A model generated the notes under the pieces. It saw only the letters and a program-made list of their open reading frames with translations. It was not told the origin of the DNA and did not search any database. Position numbers and translations under genes: made by a program. A stretch of 64,000 bases of DNA from Anaerolineales bacterium. GTDB lineage: Bacteria; Chloroflexota; Anaerolineae; Anaerolineales; Villigracilaceae. Shown here piece by piece: positions 34,370-43,757 of the stretch; within the stretch, counting starts at the first letter, position 1; the number at the start of each line of letters is the position of its first letter. The DNA lies in assembly GCA_020847435.1 (NCBI GenBank), contig JADLBX010000009.1:1-64000 (forward strand), written 5' to 3'.

Positions 34370-36259
34370 ATGCGTCCCCGTTCCCACATCCGCAACCGCT
34401 TCGTCCTCATCGGCGACATTGCCCTCACAATCGTTTCCGTGCTGGGAAGTTTTGCTTTGCGGCTGAATGTGGAAGAGTTGCCGTTTTATTTCCCCGCCGT
34501 TGTGTTGATGTGCGCGGTCGCGCTTGCGATCAAGATCCCCACGTATTTTTTCTTCGGCTTATATCGCCGCCTGTGGATTTACGCCAGCACAGGCGAGTTG
34601 CGTTTGATCACCGTCGCGGTCACGTCCGCGTCCGTGTTAGTTTCTGGCGTGATGCTTTTGCTCATCAGCGCGGGACGTGTCGTGCCAGGAATGCCGCGCT
34701 CCGCTTTAGGCATTGACTGGCTCCTCTCGCTCGTCCTCATCGGCGGCTCGCGCTTCGCCTTGCGGATTCTCGCCGAGCAGACGATGTCCACGCGCACGGA
34801 TGGTAAAGCCAAGCGCGCCCTCATCATCGGCGCAGGCGACTCGGGCGCGCTCGTCGTGCGTGAATTGCAGAAATCATCCCAGTTGAATCTCGTGCCTGTC
34901 GGCTTCCTCGACGACGACCCCGCCAAGCAAAAACATTCCATCCACGGTGTGACGGTAATCGGCTCAGTCGCCGACCTATCTTCCGCAATTGACTTGCACA
35001 AGATTGACGAAGTCATCATTGCGATTCCCTCCGCGCCAGGTCAACTCGTGCGGACGATTAACGATGTCTGCCGAGTCAAGGGAATTGTTTCGCGCACCAT
35101 GCCAGGCATCTACGAACTCATCGGCGGTAAGGTCAGCGTCAACCGCTTGCGTGAAGTGGACATCACCGACCTGCTCCGCCGTGAACCCGTCCGCGTCAAC
35201 GATGAAGCCGTCGGCGCGGCGCTTGAAGGCAAGCGCGTACTCGTCACGGGCGCGGGCGGCTCGATCGGACGTGAACTCTGCCGCCAAATTGCGCGGCGCA
35301 ATCCGCGTGAACTCGTTTTGCTCGGGCACGGCGAGAACAGCATCTTTGAAATCCTGCTCGAACTGAATCAAGATTATCCCAACCTCACGTTATCGCCCGT
35401 CATCGCAGATGTCCGCAACGCGGAGCGTCTCGATCAAATTTTCAAACAACATCAACCGCAAGTTGTCTTTCACGCGGCGGCGCACAAACATGTGCCGTTG
35501 ATGGAAGTCAACATCGTCGAAGCTGTCACGAACAACGTCATCGGCACGCGCAACGTCGTCCAAGCCGCGCTCAGCCAAAACGTCGAACGATTCGTGCTCA
35601 TCTCCACCGACAAAGCCGTCCGCCCGTCGTCCATCTACGGCGCGACCAAACGTCTCGCTGAAATGATCGTCCTCACCGCCTCACGATCGACGCCTCACGC
35701 GTACTCGGTCGTTCGCTTCGGCAACGTGCTCGGCAGTCGCGGCTCCATCATTCCGATTTTTAAAAATCAAATCGCAAGCGGCGGACCCGTCACCATCACG
35801 CATCCCGATATGTTTCGTTTTTTTATGACGATTCCCGAAGCCGTTTATCTCGTGCTTCAAGCCGCGTCGATGGAATCGGGCGGCGAAACTTTTGTGCTCA
35901 ACATGGGCGAGCCTGTCCGCATCCTCGACCTCGCTGAAGATTTAATTCGACTCTCTGGACTCGAACCGCATCGCGACATCGAAATTTCATACACGGGCAT
36001 TCGTGCGGGCGAAAAATTAACGGAAGAACTTTGGGATGAAGGCGCTCCTCTCGCGCCGACTCGCCACCCCGACATCTTCCGCCTGGACGCAGACGCTTCA
36101 TCCTCCGATTTGAATTTGCCTCAAGCCATCGACTCTCTCTCCCGCCTCAGCCGCGCCGACGACACCGAAGCCATCATCAAACTTTTGGATGAGCTGATTC
36201 CCAACTCTTCGATGTCGCAAGTCAAAAGCCAAAAATCCCTCCTGACCTTCGACCTTTGA
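34370..36259 (+). CDS. CapD/FlaA1-like nucleotide-sugar 4,6-dehydratase, membrane-bound
   Basis: 629 residues. Four membrane helices (residues ~10-130) precede a first Rossmann segment (RALIIGAGDSGALVVRELQK near 143) and the main SDR domain: RVLVTGAGGSIGRELCRQI near 285, FHAAAHKHVPLMEVNIVEAV near 365 and the catalytic YGATKRLAEM near 423. This is the WbpM/CapD long form, which makes UDP-4-keto-6-deoxy-HexNAc for O-antigen or glycoprotein sugars. It stands between the sugar transferase and two FemAB genes. Its TGA stop overlaps a TTG at the front of the next gene. Confidence 0.92.
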   Translation: MRPRSHIRNRFVLIGDIALTIVSVLGSFALRLNVEELPFYFPAVVLMCAVALAIKIPTYFFFGLYRRLWIYASTGELRLITVAVTSASVLVSGVMLLLISAGRVVPGMPRSALGIDWLLSLVLIGGSRFALRILAEQTMSTRTDGKAKRALIIGAGDSGALVVRELQKSSQLNLVPVGFLDDDPAKQKHSIHGVTVIGSVADLSSAIDLHKIDEVIIAIPSAPGQLVRTINDVCRVKGIVSRTMPGIYELIGGKVSVNRLREVDITDLLRREPVRVNDEAVGAALEGKRVLVTGAGGSIGRELCRQIARRNPRELVLLGHGENSIFEILLELNQDYPNLTLSPVIADVRNAERLDQIFKQHQPQVVFHAAAHKHVPLMEVNIVEAVTNNVIGTRNVVQAALSQNVERFVLISTDKAVRPSSIYGATKRLAEMIVLTASRSTPHAYSVVRFGNVLGSRGSIIPIFKNQIASGGPVTITHPDMFRFFMTIPEAVYLVLQAASMESGGETFVLNMGEPVRILDLAEDLIRLSGLEPHRDIEISYTGIRAGEKLTEELWDEGAPLAPTRHPDIFRLDADASSSDLNLPQAIDSLSRLSRADDTEAIIKLLDELIPNSSMSQVKSQKSLLTFDL

Positions 36260-36270
36260 CCTTCAACCCA

Positions 36271-37269
36271 ATGATCGTTTCCCTCACCGATTGGAATCAA
36301 TACCTCTCCCAACATCCCAACGCCCACCTCCTGCAAACAGGGGAGTGGGGCGAGTTGAAGTCTGCGTTTGGCTGGAAACCAGTGCGGATCGTTGCTGGCG
36401 CTCACGGAGCACAAATTTTGTTTAGGAAGATGCCTCTGGGCATTACTGTTGGTTATATTCCTAAAGGTCCAGTGTTTGAGCCGCTCGATTCTGGTATTAA
36501 TGATTTGTTGTGGGATGAAATTGATGTGGAGTGCAAAAAGTACAAAGCTATTTTTTGTAAACTTGAAACAGATACTTGGGGTAACGAAGATTGGATTTTG
36601 GGAGCATCTAAAGTCCAATGGATTAAATCGAAACATAATATTCAACCACCCAGAACCCTGATAGTTGAAATAAAAAATACTGAAGAAGAAATTCTCGCCC
36701 GAATGAAACAGAAGACCCGCTACAACATCCGCCTTGCCGAGAAAAAAGGCGTGACCGTCCGTCCGTGGGACGATATCGAATCCTTCCACAAGATGATGCT
36801 CATCACTGGCGGGCGCGACGGGTTCGGAGTCCACTCGTTGGAGTATTATCGCCGCGCCTACGAATTATTCCACCCAAAAGGCATGTGTGAAATCTTGGTT
36901 GCAGAATTCGAGGGCAAACCTCTCGCCGCGTTGTTCGTCGCTTGCAATGGCAATCGAGCCTACTACCTCTACGGCGCCTCCACCGACGAAGAGCGCAACC
37001 GAATGCCGACCTACCTCCTGCAATGGGAAGCGATGAAATGGGCAAAGTCACGCGGCTGTGACGAATACGACCTCTGGGGCGTCCCCGACGAAGATGAAGC
37101 GACTCTCGAATCCAATTTCGAGTCACGACACGATGGTTTGTGGGGCGTCTATCGTTTCAAGCGCGGCTTCGGCGGCGAACTCAAACGCGCCGCGCAAGCG
37201 TTGGATCGAGTGTACAATCCGCTTTTGTATTGGGCGTATTTGAAGCTTGTTGGTAGAAGAGATTTGTAA
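36271..37269 (+). CDS. FemAB-family peptidoglycan bridge aminoacyltransferase, copy 1
   Basis: About 332 residues; the ATG at 36271 is preferred to the TTG at 36256. GNAT-like FemABX fold: LLQTGEWGELKSAFGW near 21-36, GITVGYIPKGPVFEPL, RMKQKTRYNIRLAEKKGV near 143-160, and MPTYLLQWEAMKWAKSRGCD near 250. Such enzymes add amino acids from aminoacyl-tRNA to lipid II. The next gene is a paralogue and the pair follows a polysaccharide block, as in many Chloroflexota. The substrate is inferred from the family. Confidence 0.85.
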   Translation: MIVSLTDWNQYLSQHPNAHLLQTGEWGELKSAFGWKPVRIVAGAHGAQILFRKMPLGITVGYIPKGPVFEPLDSGINDLLWDEIDVECKKYKAIFCKLETDTWGNEDWILGASKVQWIKSKHNIQPPRTLIVEIKNTEEEILARMKQKTRYNIRLAEKKGVTVRPWDDIESFHKMMLITGGRDGFGVHSLEYYRRAYELFHPKGMCEILVAEFEGKPLAALFVACNGNRAYYLYGASTDEERNRMPTYLLQWEAMKWAKSRGCDEYDLWGVPDEDEATLESNFESRHDGLWGVYRFKRGFGGELKRAAQALDRVYNPLLYWAYLKLVGRRDL

Positions 37270-38463
37270 ATGGTAAATAGTAATTGGAACGAGCTGATTT
37301 CCAAACTTCCGAACCCTCACTTCCTCCAAACTTACGAGTGGGGGCAGGTGAAGGCGAAATATGGGTGGGAGCCGCTGTACGCGGTGTGGGATTCGGATGG
37401 AAAGTGGAAAGTCGAAAATGATCCGAATCTACTTTCCACTTTCCACTCGCCAGTTGCCGCCGCGCTCATTTTGAAGAGAACGATAATTAGAAACGGATTC
37501 GCCGCGCGACTATCAATCCTTTATTCGCCGAAAGGACCTCTCCTCGATTGGACGAACGAATCCCTGCGAAGCCGCGTGCTGGACGATTTGCAATCCTTCG
37601 CGAAGCGACAAGGAGCAATCTTCCTCAAATGCGATCCCGATGTGGTGTTGGGAAGGGGAGTCCCTGCAAGCGCCGAAGATGTCGAAGAGAAAAGCGGATC
37701 AGCCGTCACGTCCGAGTTGAAGCGGAGGGGATGGGGATACTCGTCGGATCAAATTCAGTTCAGGAACACGGTCGTCATTGATATAAATCCGAGTGAAGAT
37801 GAAATCCTGATGCGGATGAAACAGAAGACGCGCTACAACATCCGCCTCGCCGAGAAGAAAGGCGTTTCCGTGCGCGTAGGCACGCTGGAAGATTTGGGGA
37901 TGCTTTACAAAATGTACGCGGAAACATCCGTGCGTGATGGCTTCGTGATTCGTGACGAAGATTATTACAAAACCGTCTGGCAACTGTTCATGTCGAATGT
38001 CCAATCTCCAGTCTCCAGTCCCCAATTCTCCAATTCTCCAATTCTCGAATTGCCTCACGCCGAACCCCTAATCGCCGAAGTCAACACAGACCCCGTCGCC
38101 GCGATCTTTGTTTTCTATTTCGCTGGTCGCGCGTATTACGTTTATGGCATGTCGCGCGAGGCACATCGTGAAAAAATGCCGACGTACCTTTTGCAATGGG
38201 AAGCAATCAAGCGCGCCAAAGCGCGTGGATGCGCGGTCTACGATCTTTGGGGCGCGCCCGAAGTCTTCGACGAATCGGATTCGGTGTGGGGTGTCTACCG
38301 CTTCAAGGAAGGGCTGGGCGGTGAAGTTGTCCGCACGCTCGGCGCATGGGATTATGCGCCCAGTCCGTTGTGGTACAAACTTTATTCCGACGTGATGCCG
38401 CGAGTGTTGGATGTGATGCGCGCGCGGGGAAGGTCGAAGACGAAGCAGAGTTTAGGGGCGTGA
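37270..38463 (+). CDS. FemAB-family aminoacyltransferase, copy 2, with repeat-encoded insertions
   Basis: 397 residues, abutting copy 1. It shares LQTYEWGQVKAKYGW, RMKQKTRYNIRLAEKKGV and MPTYLLQWEAIKRAKARGC with copy 1 but has two in-frame insertions absent from it. The first (residues ~43-60, KWKVENDP...) is encoded by a perfect 14-bp inverted repeat at 37399-37444; the second (~245-265, SNVQSPVSSPQFSNSP) by a TCTCCAAT-type run at 38001-38055. The start codon itself lies in an ATTACCA-type repeat remnant (37271-37287). The catalytic core appears intact. Confidence 0.85.
   Translation: MVNSNWNELISKLPNPHFLQTYEWGQVKAKYGWEPLYAVWDSDGKWKVENDPNLLSTFHSPVAAALILKRTIIRNGFAARLSILYSPKGPLLDWTNESLRSRVLDDLQSFAKRQGAIFLKCDPDVVLGRGVPASAEDVEEKSGSAVTSELKRRGWGYSSDQIQFRNTVVIDINPSEDEILMRMKQKTRYNIRLAEKKGVSVRVGTLEDLGMLYKMYAETSVRDGFVIRDEDYYKTVWQLFMSNVQSPVSSPQFSNSPILELPHAEPLIAEVNTDPVAAIFVFYFAGRAYYVYGMSREAHREKMPTYLLQWEAIKRAKARGCAVYDLWGAPEVFDESDSVWGVYRFKEGLGGEVVRTLGAWDYAPSPLWYKLYSDVMPRVLDVMRARGRSKTKQSLGA
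37399..37444 (+). repeat. In-frame perfect inverted repeat inside FemAB copy 2
   Basis: GGAAAGTGGAAAGT (37399-37412) and ACTTTCCACTTTCC (37431-37444) are perfect reverse complements around an 18-nt loop. They encode an insertion missing from copy 1. Confidence 0.75.
38001..38055 (+). repeat. In-frame TCTCCAAT-type run inside FemAB copy 2
   Basis: TCCAATCTCCAGTCTCCAGT followed by AATTCTCCAATTCTCCAATT, the same sequence type as 34276-34366. It encodes a Ser/Pro/Asn-rich stretch that is an insertion relative to copy 1. Confidence 0.7.
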
Positions 38464-38471
38464 AATAATCT

Positions 38472-38609
38472 GTTGGTCGAGTAGCGAGCGTTTGTTGCGA
38501 GCGTATCGAGACCAACTGGTATTCAAGTAAAATTTTGTAACAAGTATTGCTTTACTGCGCGGTGGTCTCGATACGCCCCTCGAAGAGCGCTCGGGGCTAC
38601 TCGACCACC
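38472..38609. repeat. REP-like inverted pair (GGTCTCGATACG / CTACTCGACC)
   Basis: Unit 1 (38472-38516) begins GTTGGTCGAGTAGCGAGCG and ends ATCGAGACCAAC. Unit 2 (38561-38609) begins GGTGGTCTCGATACGCCCC and ends GGGGCTACTCGACCACC, the same element inverted, and a 44-bp spacer lies between. Each unit is itself a palindrome. The GGTCTCGATACG...CTACTCGACC form is widespread in bacterial intergenic DNA. The pair fills the 160-bp gap before the PLP-enzyme gene. Confidence 0.75.
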
Positions 38610-38623
38610 GAATAGGATTGAAA

Positions 38624-39616
38624 ATGAAAAACATTCCCCGCCTCCACTTCGCCCACCTTCCGACTCCCATCGAAGAACTGCCGCGTCTTTCCGCTCATTT
38701 GGGCGGACCGCGCCTCCTCGTCAAGCGCGACGACCAGACGGGACTCGCCTTCGGCGGCAACAAGACTCGCAAGTTGGAGTTCCTCGTCGCGGAAGCGTTG
38801 GAACAAGGCGCAAAGACGTTGATCTCGGGCGGCGCGTTGCAATCGAATCATTGTCGCCAAACTGCGGCTGCCGCCGCGCGATTTGGTTTGGATTGCATTC
38901 TCGTGCTGAACGGTGAAATGCCAGACAAGCCATCCGCAAATTTATTGCTCGATCAATTATTCGGCGCGCAGATTATCGCCATCCCAGACCGAAACGAGCG
39001 CGACCGCGTGTTGCAAGAAACTTTCGATAAAGCCGTTGCCGATGGTCGCAAGCCGTATCTTGTTCCCTATGGCGGATCGAGTCCGACGGGCGCGTTGGGG
39101 TACGCGTTCGCTGTGGAGGAGTTGATGGGGCAGATGAAAGACCTCCGAGTTCTTAAAGAACTCGGAGGTCTGGATTACATTGTCTTCGGCACATCCTCAG
39201 GCGGGACACACGCGGGGCTGGTGTTGGGTCAACGCGTGTTTGGCTTCAAAGGCAAGGTTTTGGGAATCAGCATTGACGAATCGGAAGAGTGGTTGAAGAG
39301 CCGCGTGTCCCAACTTGCATCGGAGGCGAGTGAAAAGTTGGGGGAGCGGATTCGGTTTGCTCCCGCCGACGTGGCCGCGAATGCCGACTACTGCGCGGCA
39401 GGCTACGGGGTCCTGACCGACGCGGAGCGCGAAGCGGTCACATTGTTTGCAAAGTACGAAGGTCTCTTGCTCGATCCCGTCTACACGGGGCGCGCCGCGG
39501 CGGGGATGATTGACCTGATCCGAAAAGGCTATTTCACGAAGGAGGAGACTGTGCTATTCTGGCACACGGGCGGACAGCCTGCATTGTTTGCGGAGAAGTA
39601 TGCGAATAAGATATAG
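38624..39616 (+). CDS. PLP-dependent D-cysteine desulfhydrase / ACC deaminase family enzyme
   Basis: 330 residues from ATG 38624; a TTG six bases upstream is an alternative. Fold-type II PLP enzyme: VKRDDQTGLAFGGNKTRKLE with the PLP Lys near 47, SGGALQSNHCRQTAAAAARF, LVPYGGSSPTGALGYAFA and FGTSSGGTHAGLVLG. It should degrade D-cysteine to pyruvate, ammonia and sulfide, or cleave ACC; the DcyD branch looks closer, but this needs phylogeny. Residues ~172-183 (KDLRVLKELGGL) are encoded by a perfect 33-bp palindrome, apparently an insertion. The last 23 codons have a diverged second copy at 40870-40938. Confidence 0.85.
   Translation: MKNIPRLHFAHLPTPIEELPRLSAHLGGPRLLVKRDDQTGLAFGGNKTRKLEFLVAEALEQGAKTLISGGALQSNHCRQTAAAAARFGLDCILVLNGEMPDKPSANLLLDQLFGAQIIAIPDRNERDRVLQETFDKAVADGRKPYLVPYGGSSPTGALGYAFAVEELMGQMKDLRVLKELGGLDYIVFGTSSGGTHAGLVLGQRVFGFKGKVLGISIDESEEWLKSRVSQLASEASEKLGERIRFAPADVAANADYCAAGYGVLTDAEREAVTLFAKYEGLLLDPVYTGRAAAGMIDLIRKGYFTKEETVLFWHTGGQPALFAEKYANKI
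39139..39171 (+). repeat. 33-bp palindrome inside the PLP-enzyme gene
   Basis: AGACCTCCGAGTTCTT and AAGAACTCGGAGGTCT are perfect 16-bp arms around a single A. The unit at 57801-57833 has the same size, the same AGACCT...AGGTCT ends and a single-base centre. The reading frame is kept. Confidence 0.8.
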
Positions 39617-39639
39617 CGCATGTGGAAAGCGAAGTGAAT

Positions 39640-40806
39640 ATGAGACCAACAATCAGGTTCGTTGCATTGTTTATCATGGTCATCCCGATTGTGTCCGCCT
39701 GTAGTTCTGCCGTGCCAATCGCAACTGTTGCGGCGATATCATCACAAGCGCCAGCCGTATCTCCAACGGAAACGACCGTGCCGACGGAGACGGTCACTCC
39801 TGAACCTTCGCTCACGCCAACACCGACGATCCTCGATCTGGAGATCCTGGAATGGTTGGAGTGGCCCTACGCCAACCTGGTAGACCCTTCGAATAAAGAT
39901 ACTCATGTAGAAGCGCTCATCCATAATCCAAATAATTTCCCTGTGAAGGTGGGCAATGGAAACGATGAATTGCGATTCGTGAATGCAGCTGGCGAGGTTG
40001 TGTATGTAAATCCCAACCCGGTCTTTTACATCTGGCAGGGCGAATGGATGCTGCCGGGCGAAACTGCGGCGCTCTCTGCCTGCGTGTGTTTCCAGACACA
40101 GGGATTGGAAAGGCAGGCTTGGGAAACTCTTGAATTAGTGGCGCCGCTTGAGATCGCCACTGATCTTGCCTACACTCCTGACGTGGATGTGACGGCAGAA
40201 TTTGTTCTCCTTGAGGAGGTTACTCATGGCTTTACGGGACCTGGCGTAGCCACGACCATGACGAATACCAGCGACCAGGTATTGGAAAGCGTCGCATATC
40301 GCGTACTGGCGCGCGATGACAACGGCCGCTATGTTGGCGTTGCGGCTTCTGGAAATGCAGTAGCCAGCTTCTTTGAAAAAATAGGCATACAACCTGGCGA
40401 CACAGCCAGCGGGCTTTCAGTTAGCGATATCAATTATGTTGGTAATGAACGGCTCACCTACGAGGTCGCCGCCATTGGCATCCCTTATCAGGAGGAGGTT
40501 GTGCCAGCCATCACCCTGCCTGTGGGAACCCCACTAGCGGAATGGGAAGATTTCCCGATCATGCCGGGCGCCATCAGCGGTGAAGCTGTGGGCAATTCCT
40601 ATCAATTTACCACTCAGGCAGATATTGATTCGATCGTGGCTTTCTACCAAACCGAACTTTCCGCTCTGGGTTTTGAATACGAGTTAACGGTCAATGAAAG
40701 CGCAGGATTCACGGCGTTGTATTTTGTTGGAAACAATATTACTGGCGCGGTTGTGGTCACAGCCGTTGGCGGAGTCAACGCGGTTCTTATCACCACCGGA
40801 TCGTAA
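39640..40806 (+). CDS. Lipoprotein, unknown function
   Basis: 388 residues from the ATG at 39640 (an upstream GTG at 39622 is less likely). A lipoprotein signal peptide ends in the lipobox VSAC, so the mature protein starts with the lipid-bearing Cys. A Thr/Pro-rich linker (residues ~30-65) leads to two beta-rich regions without a family I recognise: one with VEALIHNPNNFPVKVGNGND near 95-115 and one with VTHGFTGPGVATTMTNTSDQ near 200. The C-terminal ~60 residues (IDSIVAFYQTELSALGFEYE) look like a short alpha-beta module. The gene is flanked by the 3' end of the PLP-enzyme gene and a second, partial copy of that end. Confidence 0.75.
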   Translation: MRPTIRFVALFIMVIPIVSACSSAVPIATVAAISSQAPAVSPTETTVPTETVTPEPSLTPTPTILDLEILEWLEWPYANLVDPSNKDTHVEALIHNPNNFPVKVGNGNDELRFVNAAGEVVYVNPNPVFYIWQGEWMLPGETAALSACVCFQTQGLERQAWETLELVAPLEIATDLAYTPDVDVTAEFVLLEEVTHGFTGPGVATTMTNTSDQVLESVAYRVLARDDNGRYVGVAASGNAVASFFEKIGIQPGDTASGLSVSDINYVGNERLTYEVAAIGIPYQEEVVPAITLPVGTPLAEWEDFPIMPGAISGEAVGNSYQFTTQADIDSIVAFYQTELSALGFEYELTVNESAGFTALYFVGNNITGAVVVTAVGGVNAVLITTGS

Positions 40807-40869
40807 AAATTAACCTCTGCCGTCTGAATAGCTTTTCTCACAACAGGGATGAGCGAGCTCTGCTTATAC

Positions 40870-40938
40870 GAGGAACTATTCTGGCACACAGGCGGACAGC
40901 CCGCGCTGTTTGCGGAGAGATATGCGAACAAGATTTGA
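40870..40938 (+). pseudogene. Partial second copy of the PLP-enzyme 3' end
   Basis: The reading E-E-L-F-W-H-T-G-G-Q-P-A-L-F-A-E-R-Y-A-N-K-I-stop repeats the C-terminus of the enzyme at 38624 (ETVLFWHTGGQPALFAEKYA) with about one base in five changed. No matching upstream part is present and no start codon applies, so it is a remnant. Together with the true gene end it brackets the lipoprotein gene. Confidence 0.75.
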
Positions 40939-40971
40939 CCGCGTCCCAAGCGCTTTTGAAATTGCCGACTG

Positions 40972-41817
40972 TTACGCGTGGACTTTCGATTCTGCGATTT
41001 CGCGGGCGTACGACTTGCTGATCTGAATCACCCAATCGTCAATCTCGGCGTCGGGTAAGATGGCGTCGGGGTTATATAAAATTCTCTCTTTGCGATCCGC
41101 CATGCTTTCAATGCCGCGACCGATGATGTTCTTTTGGAACATTTCATCGTACGCAACCAGCACGGGGATGACTACCGCCTTCTCTTTTTTCTCCAAGACG
41201 GCATTGATCGCTTTGACCGTCTCTTCGGGGTTGTAATGCACCAGATGTCCGCACCATCCGTACGTGTGCTCGCTGATCCCGATATTTTGTTTTACGTGAT
41301 CGGCTACTTTGTTGAAAAGTTCTTTCCACTCAGTATCGTACGCTTGGTCGCCGTAGCCGATCAAGACGAGACCTTCTTTATCGGGTTGCTTGGAAAGCTC
41401 GCGGCTCCGTCTTAATACATTTTTGGGCAGGACGTTTGAAAAATCGAGCAGGGGCGTGATGTGCGTTTTGGCTTGCGCTTTGTAACATTCGATCTTTTCC
41501 TCGGCGAGACTCGCTACCAATTGCGGGTCCTCTTTTTGCCCGATGATGGTCGGAATATCGTCGAACGAGTGCGAGCTAATGGTCAGGAAGATCGGCACAA
41601 TGATGACATCGCTGAAACCTTCGTTATCGAACGCCTTCATCTGTGTGGCGATGGACGGTTCGGTATATTCCATGTGGGCGGTCTTGACGCCTTCGATGGT
41701 TCCGCTGGCAAGAATGGAGTCGCGCACTCTCGCCTCAAGGTCCAACAAGGCTTGTCTCCAAGTCGCCGAATGTGAGCCGTGATTTACGAGGAGTACGCCG
41801 ATTTTCTGATGGGTCAT
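40972..41817 (-). CDS. CbiX/SirB-like sirohydrochlorin chelatase family protein
   Basis: 281 residues in two similar halves, as in long CbiX proteins. The first has VLLVNHGSHSATWRQALLD and VIIVPIFLTISSHSFDDIPT, carrying the conserved His residues of type II chelatases; the second has LVLIGYGDQAYDTEWKELF and VVIPVLVAYDEMFQKNIIGR, in which the metal His is less clear. These proteins insert Co2+ or Fe2+ into sirohydrochlorin for cobalamin or siroheme. No cobalamin or siroheme genes adjoin it, so its metal is uncertain. It is transcribed convergently with the lipoprotein gene. Confidence 0.75.
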   Translation of the reverse strand: MTHQKIGVLLVNHGSHSATWRQALLDLEARVRDSILASGTIEGVKTAHMEYTEPSIATQMKAFDNEGFSDVIIVPIFLTISSHSFDDIPTIIGQKEDPQLVASLAEEKIECYKAQAKTHITPLLDFSNVLPKNVLRRSRELSKQPDKEGLVLIGYGDQAYDTEWKELFNKVADHVKQNIGISEHTYGWCGHLVHYNPEETVKAINAVLEKKEKAVVIPVLVAYDEMFQKNIIGRGIESMADRKERILYNPDAILPDAEIDDWVIQISKSYAREIAESKVHA

Positions 41818-41922
41818 AATGGTTTGCTTTCATCTCCTTTGAATTTATTGACGCCACGCGTGGCGGTCAATTGCGCCAATTCTACCCCATGCTAGCCATG
41901 ATTACTTTGCTTGGCTTGCTTG

Positions 41923-41966
41923 CAAGAAACAAGCCGACCAGAGGATACTGATCGGCTTGTTTCTTG
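41923..41966. terminator. Possible hairpin terminator downstream of the Gre-type gene
   Basis: CAAGAAACAAGCCGA (41923-41937) and TCGGCTTGTTTCTTG (41952-41966) form a perfect 15-bp stem with a 14-nt loop, 20 bp after the minus-strand stop at 41986. A T-tract follows neither strand closely, so termination is likely but not certain. Confidence 0.5.
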
Positions 41967-41985
41967 TTCCCGTTATTTTGGAGCT

Positions 41986-42402
41986 CTAAAGTTCAAAGTT
42001 GCCCGAAGCCTCGGGTTGGTAAATTATTTTCTTGACCAGTAAGCGTCTTTTCCCTGCAGGGACTTCCCACTCGAAGATATCCCCGACCTTGTAGCCAAGC
42101 ATGGCGGTCCCGATCGGCGCCAGCACGGATAATTTTCCCTGCTTGAGGTCGGAGTCTTCGGGGAAGACCAGTGTGTACGCTTCTTCCTCTTTTGTATCTT
42201 CGTCCTCGAGCGAGACCGTCGAGTTCATGGTGATCACGTCGCTGGGAATGTCGCGCGGAGACACAACCTTGGCGCGGGAAATCTCTTCTTGCAGTTTCTC
42301 CAGATATTCGCTTTTGCGATATTCGGTAGATTTCGCGTCAATAAGAAGTTTTTTCAAGCGTTCGAGATCGTGTTCAGTGATGTAGATTGGTTTATTGTCC
42401 AT
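41986..42402 (-). CDS. GreA/Rnk-like transcription elongation factor
   Basis: 138 residues. A short N-terminal helical part (LERLKKLLIDAKSTEYRKSE) precedes a GreA/GreB C-terminal FKBP-like domain (YTLVFPEDSDLKQGKLSVLA, PIGTAMLGYKVGDIFEWEVP, GKRRLLVKKIIYQPE). The coiled-coil is shorter than in true GreA, more like Rnk/nucleoside-diphosphate-kinase regulators. It probably binds the RNA polymerase secondary channel. It follows enolase by 20 bp on the same strand. Confidence 0.85.
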   Translation of the reverse strand: MDNKPIYITEHDLERLKKLLIDAKSTEYRKSEYLEKLQEEISRAKVVSPRDIPSDVITMNSTVSLEDEDTKEEEAYTLVFPEDSDLKQGKLSVLAPIGTAMLGYKVGDIFEWEVPAGKRRLLVKKIIYQPEASGNFEL

Positions 42403-42422
42403 GAATTATCCTCGCTTTCCAT

Positions 42423-43751
<1,329 letters not shown>

Positions 43752-43757
43752 TTATGG

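Noticed and set aside
37270-38463. FemAB copy 2 considered as a pseudogene because of the repeats
   Set aside because: Both insertions keep the frame, and the conserved core motifs are intact.
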